Part shown: positions 1 to 8,917 of the stretch, piece after piece | Layout of the letters: each line of letters opens with the position of its first letter | How positions within the stretch are numbered: the stretch's first letter is position 1 | DNA from: JANJUB01 sp031386985 | GTDB taxonomy: Bacteria; Armatimonadota; Fimbriimonadia; Fimbriimonadales; Fimbriimonadaceae | Direction of reading: 5' to 3' | NCBI GenBank assembly: GCA_031386985.1 | Contig: JANNCV010000020.1 | Location: 1-64,000, forward strand | DNA length: 64,000 nt | Position numbers and translations under genes: made by a program | The notes under the pieces: generated by a model | Databases searched by the model: none | Told to the model about the DNA's origin: nothing | What the model saw: only the letters and a program-made list of their open reading frames with translations

Positions 1-2
1 GC

Positions 3-2867
3 ATCGCGCAGGCCCAGCCGGTCTGCGACAATCGCCCGGTCGGCATTCGTGTCAAGTACGCGAGCATCATGCCATTCGGAGGCTACGGTTTCCCGGTTTT
101 GGTTGACACCGTCGAGGGCCGCCCGGTAAAGATAGACGGTAACCCCGATCACCCTTGGAGCAATGGCCGAAGCGATGCTTACGCGCAAGCTGAGATGCTC
201 AACCTTTACGATCCAGATCGGTTAAGAAATCCGGTTCACGAAGGATTGATTTCTAGTTGGGATAACTTCTTTGGCGATTGGCGCAAGATTCTGGAAGCAA
301 AGAAAGCGGGCGGGGGAACTGGCCTCGCCTTCCTGACCGAAACCATCAGCTCCCCCACACTCAAAGTAAAGATGGAAAAGCTGATGAAGGCCTATCCAAA
401 TGCTGAGTGGTTCCAATACGAGCCCGTTAACTCCGATGGCGAGATGGCCGCGATTGGCAATTTCATTCCGATTTATGACTTCGCGAAAGCTGGAGCTATC
501 CTTTCACTCGACGGCGATTTCCTTAGTGGCTCTCCGCACAATGTTCGCTATGCCGCTGATTTCGCGGCCAAGCGCGATCCCGCGCTGGGTGAAGCCATGT
601 GCCGACTCTACGCGGTTGAAAGTTCGCCCAACCCAACCGGGGCCTTCGCCGATCACCGCGTGAGCGTGAAAGCATCGGAAGTGGTTGCCGTCGCCCGCTT
701 AATCGCATCCTCTCTCGGCGTTCCGGGTGTCACTTCCAACTCACTCAAGCAGGTATCGGTGCAGTGGGTTCAGGCGGTTGCCGAGGACCTCAGGGGCCGC
801 CAGGGTTTAGTGCTCGTTGGCGCCCACCAGCCTCAAGAGGTTCACGCCCTCGCGTACATGATCAACAACGCGATTGGCGCGCCCGTCAGTTATCAGCCGC
901 GGGCTGAGGCCCGGCCGACCCAAAAACTCAGTTCGCTGAAGGCTTTCGCTGCTTCAAGATTTGATAGCTTGATCATTTTGGGTGGCAACGTTGCTTATTC
1001 CGCGCCCGGTAACGTGAACGTAGCGGATCGCATTCTCGCGGCTAAGAACTCGGCCTTCTTGGGATCGTTTGAAAACGAAACCTCGCGACTTTGCAAATGG
1101 CAGTTACCTGAAGCCCATTGGCTTGAGGCTTGGGGGGATAACTGCACTCCCGCCGGCACAGTCTCGGTTCAGCAGCCAATGATATTCCCACTCATGGGCG
1201 GAAAGAGCGCGCTTGAAGTTGTGATGGGGCTCATGGGCGATGTGATCGAGGCACGCGAAGCGATCATGGCAAACACCAAGCTTGATGAACCGGCTTGGAA
1301 CAAAGCTTTGAACCAGGGATGGGTGGAAAAAGCGCCAAAGGGCACAAATTGGGCCATGTTTTCCCCAAATATCGGAAACCCAGTCGTCGCGAAGGCAGGC
1401 ACTGAAGCCATTTTTCTACCCGATCCGTGCATTTACGACGGGCGCTATGCCAACAACGGTTGGATGCAAGAACTGCCCAATCCTTTGACCAAACTTACTT
1501 GGGACAACGCCGTGCTAATGGGTCCCAACATGGCGATCAAGCTCGGAGTTTCGGATGAAGATATGGTCAAGATCACCGCTAACGGAGTTAGCGTTGAGGC
1601 CCCCGTTTTTGTTCAAGTTGGACACGCCGACGAGTGCGTGACCTTACATTTCGGTGGTGGACGATCATTCGGTGGACGCGTTCTGCATAACTGCGGTTTC
1701 GATTTCATGAAGCTCCGGGGTGATCTAGACTTCGGCCCCGTTCAGATTGATCCTGCCAGCGGTACTTACCCGCTCGCAACGGCCCAGGTTCACCACTCCA
1801 TGGAGGGCCGGGACATCATTCGCGAAGGATCAGTCGCTCAACTCGCCAAAGATCCGGAGCTGTTGCCCGAGCATCATGAGGAGTTTGCGGGTGAAGGTCT
1901 GTATAACTACACGGAAGTGATGGCAAAGGAAAACCCCGACCTGCCTCAGTGGGGAATGACGATTGACCTGAACTACTGCACTGGCTGTAACGCTTGCGTC
2001 ACCGCGTGTCAGTCAGAAAACAACATTAGCACGGTCGGAAAGACCGAAGTTACTCGAGGTCGAGAGCTTCATTGGCTGCGAATTGATCGTTATTATAAGG
2101 TTTCGGCAGATCAAGAAAGGCGCGATATCCACACCGGCGTCGGCGATGCCTTCAAATGGGAGTCACCCAAGCACAGCACGGGCAGCGGCCCGATCATGGA
2201 TGACGTTGCGCTGAACCCGAACAACGTTTCCACTGTCTTTCAACCGATTCCATGTATGCACTGTGAACTCGCCCCTTGTGAGCCAGTTTGCCCGGTTGCG
2301 GCAACAACTCACAGCCACGAAGGGCTGAATCAGATGGTTTATAACCGCTGCGTTGGAACTCGATATTGTTCCAATAACTGCCCCTACAAAGTGCGGAGGT
2401 TCAACTATTACAACTACCAACACGGGCAAGTTGACTTTGGATTTAAGAACAACGACAAACGCACCAAAGACGATCCGAGCCTAGGCAAACGCTATGGCAA
2501 CGCGAACTTCCGTGGCGAAGAGGACATCCAACTTTTGCGCATGATCAATAACCCTGATGTCACGGTTCGGAGCCGAGGCGTTATGGAAAAATGCACCTAT
2601 TGCGTGCAGAAAATTAACGCCGCGCGCATCAAATCCAAGAAGGAAAAACGAAAGATTCGAGATGGTGAAATCGTGACGGCCTGCGAGCAGGCGTGTCCCA
2701 CCAAGGCGATCACCTTTGGCGATGTAGCCGATCCGAAGAGTGCCGTTTCACTGAAGAAAGCGGAGAAACGCAACTACGCGCTCCTCGCCCATGTTGGCAC
2801 CAAGCCGCGCACTACTTACCTAGGACGCGTGCGAAATCCTAATCCTAAACTGGAAGGTGGTAAATGA
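3..2867 (+). CDS. actB: Alternative complex III subunit ActB (molybdopterin-oxidoreductase-like plus Fe-S domain), 5' truncated
   Basis: Iron-sulfur subunit of the membrane-bound quinol:cytochrome c oxidoreductase (alternative complex III), which passes electrons from quinol towards cytochrome c. The frame is open from base 3, and the residues before the first ATG (69) already match the family (a KYAS-MPFGGY-like stretch before EGRPVKIDGNPDHP), so the true start lies outside the window. The N-terminal two thirds resembles molybdopterin oxidoreductases, which in this family bind no molybdenum cofactor. The C-terminal third is ferredoxin-like: CTGCNACVTAC near 1977, CMHCELAPCEPVC near 2253, CVGTRYCSNNC near 2349, CTYC near 2592 and CEQAC near 2682, enough for the usual three 4Fe-4S and one 3Fe-4S clusters. 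It overlaps actC by 4 bases. Its usual partner actA (multihaem cytochrome) would lie upstream, off the window. Confidence 0.93.
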   Translation: MAQAQPVCDNRPVGIRVKYASIMPFGGYGFPVLVDTVEGRPVKIDGNPDHPWSNGRSDAYAQAEMLNLYDPDRLRNPVHEGLISSWDNFFGDWRKILEAKKAGGGTGLAFLTETISSPTLKVKMEKLMKAYPNAEWFQYEPVNSDGEMAAIGNFIPIYDFAKAGAILSLDGDFLSGSPHNVRYAADFAAKRDPALGEAMCRLYAVESSPNPTGAFADHRVSVKASEVVAVARLIASSLGVPGVTSNSLKQVSVQWVQAVAEDLRGRQGLVLVGAHQPQEVHALAYMINNAIGAPVSYQPRAEARPTQKLSSLKAFAASRFDSLIILGGNVAYSAPGNVNVADRILAAKNSAFLGSFENETSRLCKWQLPEAHWLEAWGDNCTPAGTVSVQQPMIFPLMGGKSALEVVMGLMGDVIEAREAIMANTKLDEPAWNKALNQGWVEKAPKGTNWAMFSPNIGNPVVAKAGTEAIFLPDPCIYDGRYANNGWMQELPNPLTKLTWDNAVLMGPNMAIKLGVSDEDMVKITANGVSVEAPVFVQVGHADECVTLHFGGGRSFGGRVLHNCGFDFMKLRGDLDFGPVQIDPASGTYPLATAQVHHSMEGRDIIREGSVAQLAKDPELLPEHHEEFAGEGLYNYTEVMAKENPDLPQWGMTIDLNYCTGCNACVTACQSENNISTVGKTEVTRGRELHWLRIDRYYKVSADQERRDIHTGVGDAFKWESPKHSTGSGPIMDDVALNPNNVSTVFQPIPCMHCELAPCEPVCPVAATTHSHEGLNQMVYNRCVGTRYCSNNCPYKVRRFNYYNYQHGQVDFGFKNNDKRTKDDPSLGKRYGNANFRGEEDIQLLRMINNPDVTVRSRGVMEKCTYCVQKINAARIKSKKEKRKIRDGEIVTACEQACPTKAITFGDVADPKSAVSLKKAEKRNYALLAHVGTKPRTTYLGRVRNPNPKLEGGK

Positions 2868-4267
2868 GCGATCTGAACGATAACAGACCAAACGTTGACC
2901 TCCTTATTGAGGGCGAACATACCCACGAGACGATCACGCAAACGATCGGTTCCGTGGTCTTGGAACAAGGGAAATACAACGATCCTAAACACAAAGTCGG
3001 CAAGAATTGGATTCTGCTGGCCCTTCTGTTTTTCGGCCTTTTGAACGTGATGATGGTTGCCGTCGGGTGGCTCCTTTATCAAGGGATCGGCGTTTGGGGC
3101 AACAACCAGCCCTCAGGCTGGGGCTTTGATATCATCAATTTCGTTTGGTGGATCGGTATCGGCCACGCCGGAACCTTAATCTCAGCGGTTCTGCTTCTCA
3201 TGCGCCAAAAATGGCGAATGAGTATTAACCGCTTTGCTGAAGCGATGACGATTTTTGCCGTTATGTGCGCGGGATTGTTCCCGTTACTGCATACCGGTCG
3301 CCCGTGGAACGCTTACTGGCTGTTCCCTTATCCTAACTGGATGGCGCTGTGGCCGAACTTTCGATCACCGCTCGTTTGGGACGTTTTCGCGGTCTCGACC
3401 TATATGACGGTCTCAATTCTCTTCTGGGGAATTGGCCTGGTGCCGGACTTTGCTTCGCTTCGAGATCGAACCAAGAGCAAGATCGGCAAGACACTGTACG
3501 GCTTTGCTTCGCTCGGCTGGCGCGGGTCAACCAAACACTGGATGCGCTATGAGCAGGCCTACTACATTCTTGGTGGCCTCTCTACTCCGCTGGTTCTATC
3601 GGTTCACTCCATCGTGTCCTTTGACTTTGCGGTTTCCATCCTGCCTGGCTGGCATACAACGCTTTTCCCGCCCTACTTCGTGGCGGGTGCGGTGTTTGCC
3701 GGTTTTGCCATGGTTCTCACGTTCCTAATTCCGATGCGAACGTGGTTTAACCTCACCGATTTTGTGACAATGAAACACATTGACTGGATGTGTAAGGTCA
3801 TGTTAGCGACCGGCTTAATCGTATTCTACGGTTATCTTGCCGAAATCTACTTTGCGTTCTATAGCGGAAACAAGGGTGAAATTGACATGATGATCAATCG
3901 TATGTTTGGCCCTTACTGGTGGGCTTACTACACGTTGATCCTCACAAACGGCATCATCCCTCAAATGCTTTGGAAGCAGAAGAACCGCCACAACTTGAAG
4001 CTCGTCATGTTCATATCTTGCGTGATTAGCGTTGGAATGTGGTTTGAGCGCTTTGTTATCATTCCAATGAGCTTGCACCGAGACTTCTTGCCATCAAGTT
4101 GGGGCATGTACGTTCCTACCATTTGGGACATTGGGATGTTCATCGGCACGATTGGAATGTTCGCCTTCCTCATGTTCCTGTTCGTCCGCTTCGTTCCAAT
4201 GATTTCGATCTTTGAGATTCGCGAGCTGCTTCACGTAAGCAAGCCTAAGAAAGGAGGTCACTCGTAA
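2864..4267 (+). CDS. actC: Alternative complex III subunit ActC (NrfD-like integral membrane protein)
   Basis: Quinone-interacting membrane subunit of the alternative complex III, of the NrfD/polysulfide reductase membrane family. The 467-residue product has a hydrophilic N-terminus (about 45 residues) followed by roughly ten hydrophobic segments, including WILLALLFFGLLNVMMVAVGW and later LLHTGRPW-type NrfD motifs and a conserved WNAYWLFPYPN region. It starts inside the actB stop (ATGA overlap) and its stop overlaps the actD ATG, so the genes are translationally coupled. Length and order (B-C-D-E-F) match the family. Confidence 0.93.
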   Translation: MSDLNDNRPNVDLLIEGEHTHETITQTIGSVVLEQGKYNDPKHKVGKNWILLALLFFGLLNVMMVAVGWLLYQGIGVWGNNQPSGWGFDIINFVWWIGIGHAGTLISAVLLLMRQKWRMSINRFAEAMTIFAVMCAGLFPLLHTGRPWNAYWLFPYPNWMALWPNFRSPLVWDVFAVSTYMTVSILFWGIGLVPDFASLRDRTKSKIGKTLYGFASLGWRGSTKHWMRYEQAYYILGGLSTPLVLSVHSIVSFDFAVSILPGWHTTLFPPYFVAGAVFAGFAMVLTFLIPMRTWFNLTDFVTMKHIDWMCKVMLATGLIVFYGYLAEIYFAFYSGNKGEIDMMINRMFGPYWWAYYTLILTNGIIPQMLWKQKNRHNLKLVMFISCVISVGMWFERFVIIPMSLHRDFLPSSWGMYVPTIWDIGMFIGTIGMFAFLMFLFVRFVPMISIFEIRELLHVSKPKKGGHS

Positions 4268-4830
4268 TGCACGAAGTAAAGCGCGGAGGACAATTTGGCG
4301 TTGTTGCCGAGTTCGACAATCCCGATAGCCTAATCGAAGCCGCAACCAAGGCCCTCGATCAAGGTTATAGCAAAATGGATGCGTTCTCGCCGTTTCCCGT
4401 TCACGGCTTGCCCGAGGCGATTGGTTTTAAGGAAGCCAAAGTTCCTTGGACTGTATTTATCGCTGGTATCCTCGGAGGCGGCGGCGGAATGGCGTTGCAA
4501 TATTGGGTTTCGGTTATTGCTTATCCGCATAACGTGGGCGGACGTCCTTTGTTCTCTTGGCCAAGCTTTATTCCTCCTGCGTATGAGCTTACGATTTTGT
4601 TTGCCGCGTTCGGCGCGGTTTTTGGGATGATTGGCCTCAATAAGCTCCCCCAACCGCATCACCCTGTGTTCGATGCACCGAATTTTGATCGAGCGTCGCA
4701 AGATCGGTTTTTCCTACTCATCGAATCTCATGACCCGAATTTCAATGAAAAGGAGACCCCTAGTTTCTTGAGCAAAACAGACGCCCTCAACGTAACCGTG
4801 ATCAACAAAGAAGAGGAGGGTGATTGGTAA
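4267..4830 (+). CDS. actD: Alternative complex III subunit ActD (DUF3341)
   Basis: Small membrane subunit of alternative complex III, 187 residues. It opens with the DUF3341 pattern: a soluble ferredoxin-like N-terminal part (GVVAEFDNPDSLIEAA, then the YSKMDAFSPFPVHGL motif) followed by two transmembrane helices around residues 60-80 and 98-120. Its role is structural in known complexes. It lies between actC and actE with one-base start/stop overlaps on both sides. Confidence 0.92.
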   Translation: MHEVKRGGQFGVVAEFDNPDSLIEAATKALDQGYSKMDAFSPFPVHGLPEAIGFKEAKVPWTVFIAGILGGGGGMALQYWVSVIAYPHNVGGRPLFSWPSFIPPAYELTILFAAFGAVFGMIGLNKLPQPHHPVFDAPNFDRASQDRFFLLIESHDPNFNEKETPSFLSKTDALNVTVINKEEEGDW

Positions 4831-5471
4831 TGAGAAAGCTGCTTTTGCCGATCACTGGGTGCGCGTTTATTTTGGCGGGTTGCCACAGCGACATGTGGGT
4901 TCAGCCTCGTGCGGAAATTCAGGGCCAAAACGAGTTCTTTGCCGACAAAATGGATTCCAGAATGCCCGTTCCGGGAACGGTACCGAGCGGGAAACTGATC
5001 GAAGCAACGCCTTATACCACCGGATTTGAGGTGGGGAAACTTGCTAAGACAATCCCGTCGGCTAGAGCGATGACTGATCTTGATATCAAAACGTATAAAG
5101 ATTTCTTGCTTCGTGGCCAGGAGCGATTTGAGATATTCTGCCAGCATTGCCACGGGCAACTTGGAGACGGACAAGGCATGATCGCTCAGCGCGGATTGAA
5201 CTTGAAACGTCAGGTCGCAACTTACCATACAGAGCGTTTGCGCAAGATGGCCTCTGGGCATTTCTTTAATGTGATCACAAAGGGCCACGGCGTCATGTTC
5301 CCGCTCGCGACAAAAGTTTCCGTTGAGGATCGGTGGGCGATTGTTGCTTACATTCGGGCTTTGCAACGAAGCCAAGCGCCGAATGCTACCGTGTCAGCTG
5401 AAAAGGCCCCGCTTGGCATCGAAAACGACATTGTGATGGAGCCCAACAAACTACCGGTGACACCCAGATGA
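4830..5471 (+). CDS. actE: Alternative complex III subunit ActE (monohaem cytochrome c lipoprotein)
   Basis: Periplasmic or surface-anchored monohaem cytochrome c of the alternative complex III. The ATG at 4830 is preferred over an in-frame TTG six bases earlier: GAGGAGGG at 4813-4820 is correctly spaced and the protein then begins MRKLLLPITGCAFILAGC, a lipoprotein signal with a lipobox ending LAGC. One haem-binding motif CQHCH lies near residue 106, followed by a GDGQGMIAQRG class I cytochrome stretch and a later candidate Met ligand. 213 residues. The start overlaps the actD stop by one base and the end overlaps actF by four. Confidence 0.92.
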   Translation: MRKLLLPITGCAFILAGCHSDMWVQPRAEIQGQNEFFADKMDSRMPVPGTVPSGKLIEATPYTTGFEVGKLAKTIPSARAMTDLDIKTYKDFLLRGQERFEIFCQHCHGQLGDGQGMIAQRGLNLKRQVATYHTERLRKMASGHFFNVITKGHGVMFPLATKVSVEDRWAIVAYIRALQRSQAPNATVSAEKAPLGIENDIVMEPNKLPVTPR

Positions 5472-6688
5472 CAGAGACCACAAACTTGATTAGTTTTAAG
5501 AAACTGGCCCCGCTGGGGGGAGCCATTGCTCTGCTCGGTGCGCTTGCGGTGGGAGCCGGATTTGGCACGAACGCCACGGTCGCTGCTCAAGGCTATCTGT
5601 TCGCCTGGGTATTCTGGGTCCTCATCGTTCTTGGCTGCCTAGGCTTGACGTGCTTGCACCATACACTCAGGGCGAGTTGGGGTCTTTCGATTTTGCGTAT
5701 TGCCGAGGCCGGCAGCAGCCCCGTAACGCTTGGCGTAACCGCCTTGGCGTTTATTCCGATTGCTTTGAACCTTGACAAGCTCTACTGGTGGGCGAAGGAA
5801 GGTGTTCATGAAGCCAATCATCCCGCCTTTATGCATATCCGGATGATTTATCTCGATTCTGGGTTTTTCATTGGGCGATTTGTTTTCTATTTCCTTCTTT
5901 GGGCGGCGATGAGCCACATTTTGCGTTCTTCATCGCGAAAGCAAGATGAAACGCTCGATCCTCAACTTGGCATCAAGCGTCACACTACGGGGCCTGTTTG
6001 CCTTGTCATCTTCTTTGTCAGCATGACGTTTGCTATTACCGACTGGGTGATGTCGCTGGAACGCTTTTGGTTCTCCACCATCTTGCCGCTTCTATCTTGC
6101 GTTGGAGCTGGCCTTTCCGCCCTCGCCCTTTGTTGCATGTTGATTCTCAACAAGAAGAGCAGTGTTCAAGAGCCTTACGCCACCGCGATCACGCCCCAAC
6201 TCACAAAAGACCTCGGCAATATGCTGTTCTGTCTCACAATGTTGTGGCAGTACATGACGCTCTCGCAATATCTGATCACTTACTCCGGTCACCTGCCCGA
6301 GGAAGTGCCTTACTACATTAGCCGAAACGGGCACGGCTGGGAATGGCAAATCACGATGAACATTATGTTCCAGTTCTTCGTGCCCTTCACCGCTTTACTT
6401 GCGCCGCGAACAAAGAGATATGCAAAGAACCTCATGTGGGTGGTCATCTTGATCTTTGTCATGCGCATCAGCGACGTCTATTGGACGCTGATGCCTTCGA
6501 TGCGAGGGTTTGGTCACCATCGGGAGGTTGAGATGTCATTCCTGACTTCCATTTCGCAATGGAGTGATTGGGCGGCGTTTATTGGCTTGGGAGGCCTTTG
6601 GTTCGCGCTATTCGCATCACAAGTTCATCAGGCTTCGATTTTGCCCAAACACGATACGAGACTATTGGAGGTGGAACATGCACACTGA
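5468..6688 (+). CDS. actF: Alternative complex III subunit ActF (second NrfD-like membrane subunit)
   Basis: Second multi-spanning membrane subunit of alternative complex III, homologous to ActC but shorter (406 residues). It has about ten hydrophobic helices, for instance GGAIALLGALAVGAGFG near the N-terminus and LFCLTMLWQYMTLSQYLITYSGHLPEE in the middle, the latter a recognisable ActF/NrfD signature. It overlaps actE by four bases and the next small gene by eleven. In known complexes ActC and ActF sit side by side in the membrane; quinone oxidation is attributed mainly to ActC. Confidence 0.9.
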   Translation: MTETTNLISFKKLAPLGGAIALLGALAVGAGFGTNATVAAQGYLFAWVFWVLIVLGCLGLTCLHHTLRASWGLSILRIAEAGSSPVTLGVTALAFIPIALNLDKLYWWAKEGVHEANHPAFMHIRMIYLDSGFFIGRFVFYFLLWAAMSHILRSSSRKQDETLDPQLGIKRHTTGPVCLVIFFVSMTFAITDWVMSLERFWFSTILPLLSCVGAGLSALALCCMLILNKKSSVQEPYATAITPQLTKDLGNMLFCLTMLWQYMTLSQYLITYSGHLPEEVPYYISRNGHGWEWQITMNIMFQFFVPFTALLAPRTKRYAKNLMWVVILIFVMRISDVYWTLMPSMRGFGHHREVEMSFLTSISQWSDWAAFIGLGGLWFALFASQVHQASILPKHDTRLLEVEHAH

Positions 6689-7073
6689 GCATGAGGTAAC
6701 CGATCCGACCAAGAACTACGATACGACGGAACTGCCAATGAAGGGCGTTCTCCAAGGGCTTGGCGCGCTCGCCCTAATGGCGATCTTGACCCCCGTAATC
6801 TGCTACTACTTTGTTATGCATCCCTTGGATGCCCCACTGGGCAAAATTCAGTTCAGCGGGAGACCTGACCAATCGCAAATTCCCCAGGCAAAACTCCCCG
6901 CCGCGCCAAATCCCATCTTGCAAAACAACATCACGGCAACGTCAGATATTCGAAATCTGCGGCTGAAAGAGTCGAGAAAGATGACCGAAGGCTTTGATAA
7001 CCCCGATACGAAGGAGCGCACGCTCCCCGTAAGCGAAGCGCTCGATTTGGAGGCCGCGGCAAACGGAGGCTAA
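6678..7073 (+). CDS. Small single-span membrane protein of the act/cox operon
   Basis: 131-residue protein with one transmembrane helix (about residues 25-47, GLGALALMAILTPVICYYFVM). The ATG at 6678 is preceded by GGAGGTGG at 6667-6674, which decides the start; longer in-frame extensions lie inside actF and are not used. The C-terminal half carries a pattern LQ...DIRNLRLKE...TLPVSEALDL. I relate this to the short conserved proteins with LQ..D...LR..E...IPIDRAM motifs that accompany alternative complex III/caa3 operons in other phyla. That relation is from memory and the function is unknown. It is probably a small accessory subunit or assembly factor. Confidence 0.75.
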   Translation: MHTEHEVTDPTKNYDTTELPMKGVLQGLGALALMAILTPVICYYFVMHPLDAPLGKIQFSGRPDQSQIPQAKLPAAPNPILQNNITATSDIRNLRLKESRKMTEGFDNPDTKERTLPVSEALDLEAAANGG

Positions 7074-7074
7074 G

Positions 7075-7932
7075 ATGCAGATTCGCCCCGCCGTTTTGAT
7101 AACCGCCGCCGTTGGCATCCTGGGAGCAGGTGCTATTTATCTTGGCGTGCTCCTCAAACAGGATCAGGGCGACGACCTAACCAAGCAACTTGGCCTCGAG
7201 CAGAAACCAAACGCCCAGATCGCATTAGATACGGTTTTGGTAAACGAGGATGGTAAGTCGGTTAAAGTTGCGGAACTCTTCAAGGGTCGCCCTGTAGTCA
7301 TTAATCTAATTTTTTATAACTGCCAAAACACTTGTTCACGTCAGCTCGAAGGCGAGCTACGCGCCTTCACGAACATGAAGGTTGACAACATCGGCGAAAT
7401 CTTCGATGTGCTTACGGTTAGCATTCATCCGGAGGAAACACCCGCGCTTGCTTTGGGCAAAAAGCGAGAATTGCTCAAGTTTTACCAAGCGGCCCGGCCA
7501 AAGGTGGCCCAAGTTGCCTGGGACAACTGGCATTTCATGACCGGAACCGAAAAGGAAGTCACAAAACTCGCCGAATCGCTTGGAATCAAATACACCTACA
7601 GCAAAGCCAAGGGGACCGTTGTTCATCCGACGGTTATCACTCTTGCAACCCCGGAAGGACGCATTTCGAGCTACTTCGAAGGCGACCAGTTCCCTAATCC
7701 TTTGCTTCGAAACTCTATTGTCGCAGCCGGCCAGAGGGCAGTTGCACCCTCCACTATTGTTTCCGTTTTTGGCTGTTTTACGTACGACACCAAAACGGGA
7801 AAGACTATGTTTCACGTTCAAAGTGCCACACAGCTTTTGGGAGCCTTAACGCTATTAACTATGATCGTCTCTATTTTCTCAATGAATAAGCGCTTCAAGC
7901 AAGAACATGCGGAGGATATCAAGCGTGTTTAA
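7075..7932 (+). CDS. SCO1/SenC family copper chaperone for the CuA site
   Basis: Thioredoxin-fold protein expected to deliver copper to, or keep reduced, the CuA centre of cytochrome oxidase subunit II. It has an N-terminal membrane anchor (residues 8-25), the SCO motif CQNTC near nucleotide 7321, and a conserved His (VVHPTVI) in the position of the third copper ligand. A C-terminal extension contains a second hydrophobic segment (LLGALTLLTMIVSIFSM), so the protein is probably anchored at both ends, longer than many SCO proteins at 285 residues. It lies immediately upstream of coxB and overlaps its start by 8 bases. Confidence 0.9.
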   Translation: MQIRPAVLITAAVGILGAGAIYLGVLLKQDQGDDLTKQLGLEQKPNAQIALDTVLVNEDGKSVKVAELFKGRPVVINLIFYNCQNTCSRQLEGELRAFTNMKVDNIGEIFDVLTVSIHPEETPALALGKKRELLKFYQAARPKVAQVAWDNWHFMTGTEKEVTKLAESLGIKYTYSKAKGTVVHPTVITLATPEGRISSYFEGDQFPNPLLRNSIVAAGQRAVAPSTIVSVFGCFTYDTKTGKTMFHVQSATQLLGALTLLTMIVSIFSMNKRFKQEHAEDIKRV

Positions 7933-8917
7933 CTACCCACTGGCTCCCGAGCAGGCTTCAACTTTTGGGCCCGAGCATGATTTCATTTTCTACTTGATTA
8001 CGATTTTGGCGGTGTTCTTTACGGTAGTCGTAATGGCGTGCGTCATGTTCTTCGCTCTGAAATATCGGCGAGGCTCCAGTGCAAATCGGGACAACATCGT
8101 TCATCACAGCCAAAAACTCGAAATCGCATGGTCAATGCCTCCGCTGATCCTGGGGCTGATGATCTTTGGGCTTGCCACCAGTCTTTTCATTCGAGTTAGG
8201 GTCCCTCCGGCGAACGCGGCCGAGTTCTTCGTGGTGGGTAAGCAGTGGATGTGGCATATTCAACATCCCAGCGGCATTCGCGAAAATAATACACTTACCG
8301 TTCCGATTGGCAGACCCGTTAAGCTGACCATGATCTCGCAAGATGTGATCCACGCTTTCTATGTCCCGGCGTTCCGAACGCAGTTCATGGTTATCCCTGG
8401 CAGGTACACCACAATGTGGTTTGAGCCGACCAAGGAAGGTAAGTATCCGATTTTCTGCAATATGTATTGCGGGACGCAACACTCGGAAATGGGTGGATAC
8501 GTTTACGTTGTAAGCCAGCCCGAATACGCCGCATTTGTGGCTCGGGGCGGCGATAAGAAGAAAGAAAATGTCGTTACCCTTGCCGATCAAGGAAAAGCCC
8601 TCTTTGCGGGTAATACCGGCTCGATGAATTGCGTGAGTTGCCACGGCGAAAAGGACACACCGCAGGGGCCGAGCTTAGCGGCGATCGCCGGAACGACGCG
8701 AAAACTCGAAGAAGGTCAATCAGCTCTAGCCGACGATGACTACCTGAGAGAATCAATCATTGCCCCCGCGAAGCGACTTTCGCTTGGTTATGAAGGCACG
8801 ATGCCAACGGATTACAAGACTCAACTCTCAGAGGAGCAGATCAGAAACCTTATCGAATACATCAAGTCACTCGGCTCGGGCAACCCGGCAACAACAACTG
8901 GAGGAACAAGTAAATGA
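7925..8917 (+). CDS. coxB: Cytochrome c oxidase subunit II with fused cytochrome c domain (caa3 type)
   Basis: Electron-entry subunit of the haem-copper oxygen reductase. Two N-terminal transmembrane helices are followed by the CuA cupredoxin domain with CNMYCGTQHSEM (the Cys-x3-Cys-x3-His-x2-Met ligand set) near 8457, and a C-terminal cytochrome c domain with CVSCH near 8632 and a distal Met in GTMPT. The fusion defines a caa3 enzyme that can take electrons directly from a c-type cytochrome such as ActE. I prefer the GTG at 7925 over an ATG at 7907, because GGAGGA at 7911-7916 is ideally placed for 7925. ATGA overlap with coxA. Confidence 0.92.
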   Translation: MFNYPLAPEQASTFGPEHDFIFYLITILAVFFTVVVMACVMFFALKYRRGSSANRDNIVHHSQKLEIAWSMPPLILGLMIFGLATSLFIRVRVPPANAAEFFVVGKQWMWHIQHPSGIRENNTLTVPIGRPVKLTMISQDVIHAFYVPAFRTQFMVIPGRYTTMWFEPTKEGKYPIFCNMYCGTQHSEMGGYVYVVSQPEYAAFVARGGDKKKENVVTLADQGKALFAGNTGSMNCVSCHGEKDTPQGPSLAAIAGTTRKLEEGQSALADDDYLRESIIAPAKRLSLGYEGTMPTDYKTQLSEEQIRNLIEYIKSLGSGNPATTTGGTSK